From: Deltaproteobacteria bacterium
GTDB lineage: Bacteria; Myxococcota_A; Bradymonadia; REDH01
Assembly: GCA_007693585.1 (NCBI GenBank)
Contig: REDH01000075.1
Coordinates: forward strand, 29,100-93,099
Reading direction: 5' to 3'
Length of the DNA: 64,000 nucleotides
Shown: piece by piece, positions 9,689-17,811 of the stretch
Layout: the number at the start of each line of letters is the position of its first letter
Position numbering within the stretch: position 1 is the stretch's first letter
The notes under the pieces: model-generated
What the model was told of the DNA's origin: nothing
The model's input: the letters and a program-made list of their open reading frames with translations, nothing else
The model's database searches: none
Translations under genes and position numbers: made by a program

Positions 9689-10477
9689 ATGGCGAAGCGA
9701 CGCAGGAAAGATGTGGTGGATGAGGTCCAGGATCTGAACCTGGCGCCGATCATGAACATGGTCATGATTCTCATTCCACTGCTGCTTCTCTCCACCGAGT
9801 TCATGAAGGCCGGTGTGGTCAACATCAGCTCGCCGCGACAGGCACAGGCGACGCAGGCTGACAGCGAGGAACAGGAAGAAGAGGATCCGGTGCCCCGAGT
9901 ACTGATCGCGATTTCCAGTGATGGTTTTCGTGTGATGGACCAGCGCAACCTTCCGGACTTCGCTGGCTTCACGACGCCGATCGAGCGATGTGGCGGCGCA
10001 GCCGCGGCGGGTGGAGAGGAGACGCCGGCGGGTGGGTCGCCCCACGCGCGAGCAGAGACCCTTCCGCCGACGATTTGCTTGCGCACGGAGTCGTCCGATG
10101 GTGACGCGCTGCTCGACCGGCTGGATTACGCCTCGCTCTACAATCACCTTGCGACCATCCGGCTTCAACCGCAGTGGTACGACCGGTTCTCCGAGGAGAA
10201 CAATGACGTGATCAGCCTGCTCGCCAGCCCCGAGGTGGATTTCGCGTCGCTGATGAAGACCATGGATACCGTCCGGTTCTTCCTGAGGCCCGAGGGTACG
10301 GATCCAGGTGAGCCAAGTGGCGGAGCGAACATAGACGCGTTTCTGTTGGGGGGAGGCGGCGAGCCGACGCTCGAGCAGCTCGAGAACGCAACGTATCTCA
10401 CCGGAGGCGAGGACGGCCCGTACCGGTTCCGACTGTTTCCCGACCCAGTGCTGATGTTGCCGCGTGCAGGTGGCTGA
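9689..10477 (+). CDS. ExbD/TolR-like motor protein with Asn in place of the proton-carrying Asp
   Basis: Start chosen at ATG 9689 after GAGGAGGAG. A basic cytoplasmic N-terminus (AKRRRKD) is followed by one membrane helix, LNLAPIMNMVMILIPLLLLS, and a ~220-residue periplasmic part. In TolR/ExbD the helix normally begins TPLVDV with an Asp that carries protons; here the equivalent residue is Asn23. The periplasmic part is larger than in ExbD (total ~140 aa there, 262 here). It includes an Ala/Gly-rich loop between two Cys (IERCGG ... PTICLR) and an acidic linker after the helix. It probably pairs with the next TolR-like subunit, which has the Asp, so the two may not be equivalent. Function as half of an asymmetric motor stator is inferred. 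Confidence 0.85.
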   Translation: MAKRRRKDVVDEVQDLNLAPIMNMVMILIPLLLLSTEFMKAGVVNISSPRQAQATQADSEEQEEEDPVPRVLIAISSDGFRVMDQRNLPDFAGFTTPIERCGGAAAAGGEETPAGGSPHARAETLPPTICLRTESSDGDALLDRLDYASLYNHLATIRLQPQWYDRFSEENNDVISLLASPEVDFASLMKTMDTVRFFLRPEGTDPGEPSGGANIDAFLLGGGGEPTLEQLENATYLTGGEDGPYRFRLFPDPVLMLPRAGG

Positions 10478-10549
10478 CACGCCCGACAGCACGGGTTCGA
10501 AGGAGAATGCTGCGCCAATCTGGCGGGCTTGAAGCAGGAGTAGGTAGCA

Positions 10550-11155
10550 ATGTCTGACATTATCAGCGGACCGCAGCAGGATCAGGATGACGCGCTGGAT
10601 GCGGACAAGAAGGCGAAACGCGCCGCTCGTTCCGCTTCAAGGCGCGACGACGGTGGTGGTGGGCTGAACATCAACTCGATGATGGACATGATGACCATTA
10701 TCCTGGTGTTCCTTCTGAAGAGTTACAGTACCGAGCCCATCCAGATCAATCAGAGCGAGGACCTCCGACTTCCCTGGTCAACCACGGAGTTGGCGCCCGA
10801 GGACACGATGACCATCACGCTCACGAAGACGAGTGTCCTTGTGAATGACGAGCTTGTGGTTGCGGTCAACGATGATGGTCGAATCGACCCATCGCATCTG
10901 CAGTCCGCCGATTCGCCACTGATCCCCAATCTTCAGCAGAAGATCGAGGACGAGCTTGAGGTAGCCGCCCGAAATCGGCTTCGAGGTTCAGGCGATGTCC
11001 AGCGCGTGGTGACCATCATTGCGGATTCTGATGTGCGTTACGAACTCCTGACTCAGGTGATGATCACGGCGTCTGCGGCGCAGGTGCAGAACTTCAAATT
11101 TGCGGGAATTCAGCGCGAACAGGGATCAGGTCTGCTGCAGGCGGCTGCGCCCTGA
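10550..11155 (+). CDS. ExbD/TolR-like motor protein (AglS/AglQ-like)
   Basis: A 201-aa protein with a charged cytoplasmic N-terminus of ~38 residues, then a membrane helix beginning LNINSMMDMMTIILVFLL. Asp46 sits at the position of the proton-carrying Asp of ExbD/TolR. A periplasmic domain of ~140 residues follows, with the TolR-type segment VTIIADSDVRYELLTQVM near 143-160, matching the canonical 'hxaDxxxxyxxhhxhh' region. GGAGTAGGT precedes the ATG. It is the canonical partner to the TolQ-like subunit upstream, and together with the Asn-variant TolR it makes a three-gene motor like AglRQS. It acts in the inner membrane, presumably pulling on the bitopic AgmX-domain protein encoded next or on the TPR scaffold. 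Confidence 0.92.
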   Translation: MSDIISGPQQDQDDALDADKKAKRAARSASRRDDGGGGLNINSMMDMMTIILVFLLKSYSTEPIQINQSEDLRLPWSTTELAPEDTMTITLTKTSVLVNDELVVAVNDDGRIDPSHLQSADSPLIPNLQQKIEDELEVAARNRLRGSGDVQRVVTIIADSDVRYELLTQVMITASAAQVQNFKFAGIQREQGSGLLQAAAP

Positions 11156-11257
11156 GTTCTGCCCGGGAGGGTGCGCCGCCACAACTGTGCAGGCAGGCGG
11201 AGTAGGAAGATGGAATTGACCCCGCACGTTTCTGGAAGACCGTAGCCTGGTGTAGCG

Positions 11258-12628
11258 ATGGCGACACAGTCCGGACAGAAGATTCTCCGAGTAGGTGTGA
11301 TTCAGAACGATCGGGTGATCGAGGAACGAATCTTCCGCACTCGTGAGTCCGTGACGATCGGTCAGGGGTTCCAGAACACGCTGGTCGTCCCGCTGGCCGA
11401 GGCGCCGAAGTCCTTCACGCTCTTCGATGTGCGCGGCGGGAAGTACTACCTGTGCTTCACGCCCGAGATGAGCGGCCGAGTGGCATCGGGAGCGTCCGCC
11501 ACTTCCCTGGCCGAACTTCGTTCGAGTGGAAAGGCCACGGTGTCCGGAAAGGCGGCGATGGTCGAGCTGCCGGAGAATGGACGGGGCAAGGTCACCCTTG
11601 GGGAAGTGACGTTCCTGTTCCAGTTCGTGAATCCACCTCCACTCCGCGTCCTTCCGCAGCTTCCCGCGAACATGCGCGGGGGAATGCTTCAGTTTCTCTC
11701 GACGATCATGGGTTTGAGCGGCGCCTATCTCTGGGCATTGCTCTTCTCGTTCATCGTGCAGTTTGGAGCTGCGCTCTACCTGGTTCTGCTTGTCCCGCCG
11801 CCACCGCGCCCTCGCAGCATTGATGAAATGTCGAGCCGCTTCGTGCGGGCTGTGGAGCTTCCAGAGCAGCAGGAACAGGAGCCCGACGAGTCGGAGCCGG
11901 ATGACTCCGCCGAGCTCGTGCCGGAGGCGGCACCCGAGCCCGAACCAACGCGGGAGCGGGAGCCTGAGCCGGAACCGTCGGTCGAACGACGTCCGTCGGA
12001 GACCCGGGAGGAAGCCATGCGAGTGGTGGAACAGACTGCGATCGGCGCTGCCTTTGTAGCCGACGGTGGCATTGATCTGGGACTTTCCGCGGTAGATCGA
12101 ACGGGCCAGCGTGACCTTTCCGAGGTGCTGGCCGGCGGAAATATCGGAGGGTCCGAGCCCGGGCTGGCGAGCAATCTCGGTGCCCGTCCAGGGATCGATC
12201 CCGGTCAACGGCCGGCGACAGGGAGCAACATCGACACCAGCTCAACGGGACCGGCCGTCGCGACAGGGCCTGCCGACTCCGGGCCGAGTCGACCCACCGG
12301 GTCCATTCGTGCAGGCGGCTTCGAAACGGCCGGGACCGGTTCACTCGATCGGGACAACATCAACGGGGTGCTTCGTCGCGCGAATCGACAGATCGAGTCG
12401 TGCTATCAGCGCGCACTCGGAAACAACCCGAGTCTTGCCGGACGAATGGAGGTGCGTTTCGAGATCGGTGGCGATGGTCGAGTGGCCAGCGTGCGGATTC
12501 CGAGCCACAATCTTGGACGAGAAGTGCAGTCGTGCATCGAGGGTGTTTTTCGCGGTCTGAGGTTCCGTGCGCCCGACGGCGGATCGGTCTGGGTGCAGCG
12601 GCCGTACGTCTTTTCGTCCGGACGCTAG
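11258..12628 (+). CDS. Bitopic FHA-like/AgmX-domain protein (GltG-like)
   Basis: Three parts are visible in 456 residues. Residues ~8-125 are a beta-rich cytoplasmic module with an FHA-like opening (TRESVTIGQGFQNTLVVP). One membrane helix follows near 155-180 (LWALLFSFIVQFGAALYLVL). A long Pro/Glu-rich periplasmic linker then leads to an AgmX/PglI-type C-terminal domain from ~365, with IESCYQRAL, VRFEIGGDGRVASV and QSCIEGVFRGLRF. That last domain is TonB-like and typical of GltG/GltJ (AgmX) proteins, which transmit motor force to outer-membrane partners. Encoded directly after the TolQ/TolR/TolR genes, it is the natural energy transducer of the cluster. A paralogue lies at 32781-34067. The FHA-like call is weak because the canonical SxxH motif is not obvious. 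Confidence 0.88.
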   Translation: MATQSGQKILRVGVIQNDRVIEERIFRTRESVTIGQGFQNTLVVPLAEAPKSFTLFDVRGGKYYLCFTPEMSGRVASGASATSLAELRSSGKATVSGKAAMVELPENGRGKVTLGEVTFLFQFVNPPPLRVLPQLPANMRGGMLQFLSTIMGLSGAYLWALLFSFIVQFGAALYLVLLVPPPPRPRSIDEMSSRFVRAVELPEQQEQEPDESEPDDSAELVPEAAPEPEPTREREPEPEPSVERRPSETREEAMRVVEQTAIGAAFVADGGIDLGLSAVDRTGQRDLSEVLAGGNIGGSEPGLASNLGARPGIDPGQRPATGSNIDTSSTGPAVATGPADSGPSRPTGSIRAGGFETAGTGSLDRDNINGVLRRANRQIESCYQRALGNNPSLAGRMEVRFEIGGDGRVASVRIPSHNLGREVQSCIEGVFRGLRFRAPDGGSVWVQRPYVFSSGR

Positions 12629-12849
12629 TCCCTGCAGGTTCGACAGGTGGGCGTCAGCGGCCTGGGACTGTGGTTCACGGGAAGGACTGGGCGCCTTCAG
12701 TGGTGTATGTGGCGGATTTTCAACGGTGTGTGGCTGGCGCCGGGTGATGGAGTCAGGTTGCGCCGGTTCGAGTTGCAATGGCGCCCCGCACTTGACCGGA
12801 GTGCTGTGCGCGTGTAGGCAACGTCTGTCTGGTCTTCACAGGAGTCCTC

Positions 12850-13422
12850 ATGGCTAGTCTACGTATCTTCGTTACGGGTTCTTGGGCCGCGCTCATGCTG
12901 ATTGTGCTTTGCTCGGTGGCGTTTGCCGTCGAGGAAGAACCCGAGCAACTCTCGGACGAGGCGGTCGATGCGTTGATGGAGGAGGCCGCCGAGCTCCTCG
13001 CTGGAATCAACAGTGACGTGGAGCGGGTCGTGGCGATCGAGGGCGAAGTGCGAGGCAGCGACCCCGATCTTGCGGATTCGTGTGTTGCTCCGGTTCTGAC
13101 CACCATCCGGGCCATCGGAAGAAGCGCCCAGCAGCAAGTCGAGGCGATGTCGGGCCTGGTGCAGGACGGCCGTTCAGACCAGCTGAGCAGGGAGATGAGC
13201 TCCCTGAGCCGGCTCGCTGCGCAGGCCGCAGGAAGCAGGCAGGAGGCGGAGCGCTGTCTCGGTGAAGCCGAGGGAGTGAGTGATCCCGTGGACGGACAGA
13301 CAAGGTCCGCCGAAATCGACGAACCCCTTGATGGAGCGGATCTCGACATGGAGTTCGATGCCGTGGTTGACGACGACGTGGTTGTCGATGATCGTACGCC
13401 GGAAGCAACTCCCTTCTTCTGA
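12850..13422 (+). CDS. Small exported helical protein (190 aa)
   Basis: ACAGGAG lies 6-7 bases before ATG. A signal peptide (AALMLIVLCSVAFAVEEE) is followed by mostly helical sequence with two Cys (DSCVAP and AERCLGEA) that could form a disulfide clamping two helices. The last 40 residues are acidic and disordered. I do not recognise a family. The stop codon is one base before the ATG of the beta-barrel gene, so the two are probably coupled, and the helical protein may be a periplasmic partner of that barrel. The 221 bases before it contain no gene or convincing terminator. Confidence 0.8.
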   Translation: MASLRIFVTGSWAALMLIVLCSVAFAVEEEPEQLSDEAVDALMEEAAELLAGINSDVERVVAIEGEVRGSDPDLADSCVAPVLTTIRAIGRSAQQQVEAMSGLVQDGRSDQLSREMSSLSRLAAQAAGSRQEAERCLGEAEGVSDPVDGQTRSAEIDEPLDGADLDMEFDAVVDDDVVVDDRTPEATPFF

Positions 13423-13423
13423 G

Positions 13424-14734
13424 ATGTCCATGATGCGTTCGTTCATGTCCACCAATCGCCGGAACCCGTCGTGTGCCTTGTCGGCACTCGCGGTGAGCGT
13501 TCTGATGGTGTCGACCTTTGCGGGAACCTCAGAGGTGGCGGCGCAGGACGGCGTGTCAGTCGGTGAGCTGCGCCTTGGCGCCGGACTCGGCGCGGGTGCA
13601 GGGTACAACAGCAATCTGTTCCTCGCCGCCGATAACAATCCCGATGGACAGGTATCGTCGGTCAGCGCCTTCGTGGAGCCACGGATCGGCCTGTCGACCA
13701 TCGAGCCGAGAAGCTACGACTTCGATCTCGAACTGTCGGCCGAATGGATGCAGTACATCAGCGAAGAAGAAGGCGAGCGGGAGCAGAGTGGACTATCATT
13801 GACGGGACACACGGGTCTGCGACTCAATCCGATTGGGGATGTCAGCGCTGCGGCATCCTTCCGGGTAAGGCGAACGAACGACCCCGCCTATTCGGTCGAC
13901 GGTTCACCGCTGCGGAACTGGCGTTTGGCACCCGGCGTGGAGGTCGGTTTCCATCCCGGTGGAATCGGGGAGTCGCGCCTCGGATTCAGCGGTTACCTGC
14001 GTGGCACGTATCGAGTCGCCCGGTTCGAAGAGCGGTCGCAGCTCGATCGAAACACCCCAGGAGTCAGTGCGCGGCTTCAGTACAATTTCCTCCCGCGAAC
14101 GGCCCTCTACGTCACCGGCGGTCTGGCGCGAACGATGTACGTGGATGAGCGCGATGAGGAAGGAGGAGCGGGGGAGGATGCCCGGAGTGCCGCGCGTTCG
14201 GACTCGACGTCGCTGAACGGTGTTCTCGGTTTCACAACAGCCTGGACGCGGTTTCTTGGAACACGTACGGCTGTAGGTTACGCAAGTATCAATCACGATG
14301 TGGGCCCCAGTGCGGCAGCGTTGACAGCCGAGGCATCGGTGATGCTGCAGCCTGTGTCCTCCCTTCGGCTGACCGCTGGATGGCGGCGAGGGCTCGAGGA
14401 TTCTCCCGTGGCGAATGCGCTCCGGTATGATGGGATTCGGCTCGAGGGAAGCTACCGGTGGAACATCGTCGAGCTCGAGGCGTATACGGGTCTTCGCTTC
14501 GTGAGACTCGATTCGTTCGTGTCCGGAGATGGAGAACTCGAGGATCGGACGGATCGATTGCTGGACGCCGGTTCGTCGCTGCGGGTGGCGGTGGCTCGAA
14601 ACGTCGGGATCGGTGTGCGCTACCGGCTGCGAAGCAGTCTGGATGAAGCGGAAGAGTTCGAGGAGGGTGTCAGTGCGCTGCCCCGCGGCTATGTGCAGCA
14701 TCTGGTCTCGGGTGGAGTGGATGTCCGGTTCTAG
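13424..14734 (+). CDS. Outer-membrane beta-barrel protein, likely polysaccharide export partner (Wzp-like)
   Basis: Several ATGs are possible (13424, 13430, 13433, 13448). I take 13424, one base after the previous stop. The signal peptide ends near SEVAAQD. The mature ~400 residues alternate in the manner of a transmembrane beta-barrel, beginning with GAGLGAGAGYNSNLFLAADN, a pattern common in 'outer membrane beta-barrel' proteins of polysaccharide loci, and ending with an aromatic strand (LVSGGVDVRF, terminal Phe). The OPX gene starts inside its last 14 bases. In Myxococcus, short OPX proteins work with a separate ~18-stranded beta-barrel (WzaX with WzpX and its paralogues) to make a composite export pore. 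This coupled pair fits that model; the functional assignment is inferred. Confidence 0.85.
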   Translation: MSMMRSFMSTNRRNPSCALSALAVSVLMVSTFAGTSEVAAQDGVSVGELRLGAGLGAGAGYNSNLFLAADNNPDGQVSSVSAFVEPRIGLSTIEPRSYDFDLELSAEWMQYISEEEGEREQSGLSLTGHTGLRLNPIGDVSAAASFRVRRTNDPAYSVDGSPLRNWRLAPGVEVGFHPGGIGESRLGFSGYLRGTYRVARFEERSQLDRNTPGVSARLQYNFLPRTALYVTGGLARTMYVDERDEEGGAGEDARSAARSDSTSLNGVLGFTTAWTRFLGTRTAVGYASINHDVGPSAAALTAEASVMLQPVSSLRLTAGWRRGLEDSPVANALRYDGIRLEGSYRWNIVELEAYTGLRFVRLDSFVSGDGELEDRTDRLLDAGSSLRVAVARNVGIGVRYRLRSSLDEAEEFEEGVSALPRGYVQHLVSGGVDVRF

Positions 14735-15401
14735 CCAACGGACGTCTCCGCGAGCACAGTCGAAAGGAGGAGCGGTTGCGCTACGGAAGCAGCGCGCGCT
14801 GCTGGTCCTGTTGGTTCTGTGCGTCGTGGGATTCGCGTCTGCATGCGGTACGCGGATCAGTTCCGACTATCTCGCGCACTCGCTGGATTCGTTTCAAGGC
14901 GAGTTCTCGACTGCATTGGGTCCGGGTGATCGGTTCGAAGTCCGGGTGTTCAGGGAAGAGGAACTCTCTGGGGAGTACTCCGTTTCATCCCGTGGGATAG
15001 TCGGCTTCCCGCTTGTCGGTTCGTTTGAGGTTGCGGGCCTGAGCTGTGAAGACGTGGAAGAGATTCTGGTGGAGCGCCTGGGTGATGGGTTGATTCATGA
15101 ACCATCGGTACAGTGCAGGATCGTCGAGCAGAGATCCCTGCAGGTTCTGGTCGTCGGTTCTGTGAGTTCACCGAGGAGCATTCCCTACTCGGATTCGCTC
15201 ACGATTGTGGAAGCGATTGCGTTGGCGGGGGGACTGTCGCAGAATGCGTCCGAGGACCGTGCCATTGTCACGCGGCGTGTGGACGGAGAGATGGTGGAGA
15301 TTGAGGTGCCGCTTCGGCTGGTCATGAGTGGACGGGCTCCCAACCTGCGGCTCTGGCCGAACGACCTTGTGTTCGTGCCGGCTTACCGGTTTCTGCAGTA
15401 G
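14721..15401 (+). CDS. Short OPX-family polysaccharide export lipoprotein (Wza-like)
   Basis: Start chosen at ATG 14721, which overlaps the barrel gene by 14 bases and is preceded by GGTGGAG; the in-frame region after the barrel stop has no start codon before the signal peptide. The hydrophobic segment ends VVGFASACG, a likely lipobox. The mature protein has the Poly_export domain (LGPGDRFEVRVFREEELSGE ... GIVGFPLVGSFEVAGLS) and one SLBB-like domain (QVLVVGSVSSPRSIPYSD ... LTIVEAIALAGGLS), then ends with LWPNDLVFVP. At 226 residues it lacks room for the C-terminal amphipathic helix with which E. coli Wza crosses the outer membrane, so it would need a partner barrel. Confidence 0.93.
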   Translation: MSGSSQRTSPRAQSKGGAVALRKQRALLVLLVLCVVGFASACGTRISSDYLAHSLDSFQGEFSTALGPGDRFEVRVFREEELSGEYSVSSRGIVGFPLVGSFEVAGLSCEDVEEILVERLGDGLIHEPSVQCRIVEQRSLQVLVVGSVSSPRSIPYSDSLTIVEAIALAGGLSQNASEDRAIVTRRVDGEMVEIEVPLRLVMSGRAPNLRLWPNDLVFVPAYRFLQ

Positions 15402-15451
15402 AACGCTCACGGTGTGGGTGGCCACGGTCCACCGGAAAGGAACAGGGAGCC

Positions 15452-17695
15452 ATGGAAGCTGGGGAGCGTCGAGAGTCTAGTGCGGGGGACCGGAACGCCG
15501 ATGGTTCGGTGGCGGCGGTCCAGTTCTGGATCGGCCTTCTGTGGAGACACGCCTGGGCCATGCTCGCGGTGTTCGTGGTCGTGTCTGCCGGAGGGTACTG
15601 GTACACCATGCAACAGCCGAATGTCTATCAGGCTTCGGCAACGGTACTTGTGTCGCCCGAAGGCGATCAGGTTCGCGCGCTGAGTCCTTTCGGAGATGGA
15701 GCGGCTCCACAGGGGAGCAGCTTCATGGCCAACAGGATCCAGTTCGCCATGCAGGAGCATCTGCTGCGGAGTCCCGAGCTTCTGGACGAGGTCGCCGAGA
15801 GGCTATCGTTGCGGAGTAGCCCATCATTCCTCGGTCTCTTCGGTGACGAAGCCACACCAGACGCGATTGTGGAACGATCGGCAGTTGCAAATCCGGCGAT
15901 CATGCTCCGCGGAATGCTGCGCGTGAACGCGGATGATGAGCGAAGAGTGGTGCAGATTACGATGTCCTCCCGGGATCCTGTTCTGGCCGCGGACGTGGTG
16001 AACGCTGTGGCGGAGGCTCACGTGGAGAGGAACCTCCTGCGCCAGCTCGAGGCCACGGATCAGGCGCTGGACTGGTTGATGGAGCAGAGCGCAAGCCTTC
16101 GCTCCTCATTGGAGAACGCCGAGCTTGCGCAGTTGGACTATCTGCGTGACCAGGGAACGCTTTCGGTCGCGCTCGACGATAGGCGGAACCTGAGCGTGCG
16201 CGCCGTGGAGGAGTTGAGCACTCAGCTGGCGAACGCAAGACTGGAGGTGGACAGGCTGGGTTCGGTCGTGCGGCAGATTCGCACGTACGACTCACTGGAT
16301 GATCTGCTTGCGGCGAATATTCCGGAAATACTGGATAACAGCATGATTCAGTCCTTCAAGGGTCAACTGGTGGCTCTGGACGAGAGGGACCTGGAACTGC
16401 GCGAGCGCTACGGTGAGCTGTGGCCTGAGCGACGCGCGGTACTCGCAAGAAGGGAGATGCTGGAGAATGTCCTTGAGCGGGAGATCCAGAACGTTCTTCG
16501 TTCATACGTCCAGCGTTTCGAGACGGCACAGCTTCTCGAGCGTACGGTGGCCGAGCGGCTGTCCAGCGCGCAACGGGATGTTTTGCGAAGTGGAGAGAAC
16601 GAAATTGCATTCAACGCGCTCCGTCGTGAAGCGGAGACGAATCGCGAGCTCTTTGGAGTGATGGAGCGCCGGCTGAAGGAGATCGAGCTTCACCGCATGT
16701 TGCAGCACAACAACCTCAGTGTGCTGGAGTCCGCAGTCGTCCCCGTCGTTCCCGTTCGGCCGCGAAGGGCAGTGTATTTTCTCGCGACACTGTTGCTTGC
16801 GGGTGTTCTGTCCCTTGGAACCGCTCTTGCGCTGGAGTTTCTGGATCAGAGCGTCAAGCCCGATACCGACTTCGACCGCGAGTTCGGACTTGGACTCCTC
16901 GGAATGTTGCCGGAGATCTCTGCAGGCAAGGGGCGTCGAGGGAGTTCGCGTGGTCCGGCCAAGGGCCAGGAGTTCAACCCCGACATCTTCGTTCACAGCT
17001 TTCCACGTTCCGGAATGGCGGAAGCGTGTCGGTCCATCCGTACCAACCTCTTGTTCATGGACCGTGAGGACACGCTGAAGCGAATGCTGGTAACGTCCAG
17101 CGGACCGCGCGAAGGGAAGACGCTGACATCGGTCAGCCTCGCTACGGTGTTCGCGCAGTCCGGGAACCGCACGGTGCTTGTGGATGCGGACATGCGCAAG
17201 CCAAGACTCGGAAGGGTGTTCGGGGTCGATGATGCAGGTCGAGGTCTGGTCAATGTGTTGGTGGGAGAGTGCACGCTTGATGAGGCGCTCGTGGAAACCG
17301 AGGTGCCGGGCCTCTTCTTGCTTCCGTGCGGTTCGGTACCTCCGAATCCGGTCGAGATTCTGCACTCGGTGGCCTTCGGCCGCTTGCAGGACGAGCTGGA
17401 CGAACGATTCGATCGAGTGCTTTTCGACACGCCTCCTGTCGGTCCGGTGACGGATGCGCGTGTCCTCTCCGGGAGGGTGGGCGGCGTTGTTCTTGTCGCG
17501 CGCGCGTCGCATACGAACAAGGATGCGTTCGCGCGCGCGATCGATGACCTTGACGCAGTCAAGGCCAATCTCCTCGGCATTGTGCTGAACAGCGTGAACT
17601 TCGAGAAGCGGTCAACGGGAGGTGGGTACTACCGGTACTACTATCAGCAGTACAACCAGTACTATGGGGATGCGGAGGAGTCAGCGAGCAGCTAG
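15452..17695 (+). CDS. Wzc-type polysaccharide co-polymerase and BY-kinase
   Basis: The N-terminal Wzz-type half has membrane helices near 36-50 and 440-465, flanking a periplasmic coiled coil (about 60-435). The cytoplasmic BY-kinase domain follows. It contains Walker A SSGPREGKT (about 548-556), Walker A' VLVDADMRKP, Walker B VLFDTPP, and a C-terminal Tyr cluster GGGYYRYYYQQYNQYYG for autophosphorylation. At 747 aa it is a standard single-chain PCP-2 kinase controlling chain length and export of a surface polysaccharide. AAAGGAACAGGGAG precedes the ATG. It is the last gene of the left operon; no glycosyltransferases, flippase or polymerase are linked in this window, so the polymer must be made elsewhere. 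Confidence 0.95.
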   Translation: MEAGERRESSAGDRNADGSVAAVQFWIGLLWRHAWAMLAVFVVVSAGGYWYTMQQPNVYQASATVLVSPEGDQVRALSPFGDGAAPQGSSFMANRIQFAMQEHLLRSPELLDEVAERLSLRSSPSFLGLFGDEATPDAIVERSAVANPAIMLRGMLRVNADDERRVVQITMSSRDPVLAADVVNAVAEAHVERNLLRQLEATDQALDWLMEQSASLRSSLENAELAQLDYLRDQGTLSVALDDRRNLSVRAVEELSTQLANARLEVDRLGSVVRQIRTYDSLDDLLAANIPEILDNSMIQSFKGQLVALDERDLELRERYGELWPERRAVLARREMLENVLEREIQNVLRSYVQRFETAQLLERTVAERLSSAQRDVLRSGENEIAFNALRREAETNRELFGVMERRLKEIELHRMLQHNNLSVLESAVVPVVPVRPRRAVYFLATLLLAGVLSLGTALALEFLDQSVKPDTDFDREFGLGLLGMLPEISAGKGRRGSSRGPAKGQEFNPDIFVHSFPRSGMAEACRSIRTNLLFMDREDTLKRMLVTSSGPREGKTLTSVSLATVFAQSGNRTVLVDADMRKPRLGRVFGVDDAGRGLVNVLVGECTLDEALVETEVPGLFLLPCGSVPPNPVEILHSVAFGRLQDELDERFDRVLFDTPPVGPVTDARVLSGRVGGVVLVARASHTNKDAFARAIDDLDAVKANLLGIVLNSVNFEKRSTGGGYYRYYYQQYNQYYGDAEESASS

Positions 17696-17730
17696 TTGTT
17701 TCCCGGGTGCACGATGGACCGATCCGTCCC

Positions 17731-17762
17731 CGTTCGACGGTGGCAACGACGCCGCTCGAACG
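17731..17762. terminator. Hairpin between convergent wzc-like and ribF genes
   Basis: CGTTCGA ... TCGAACG forms a 7-bp outer stem. An inner stem GTGGC/GCCGC closes an AACGAC loop, with a two-base bulge on one side. No T-run follows on either strand, so it would be a GC-rich or Rho-assisted bidirectional terminator. The position, between two convergent stop codons, supports the call. Confidence 0.5.
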
Positions 17763-17811
17763 TCAGGGGGTTCGGAAGAGGAGGGGGGCTGGTGAAGGGC
17801 GAGGCGACGCT

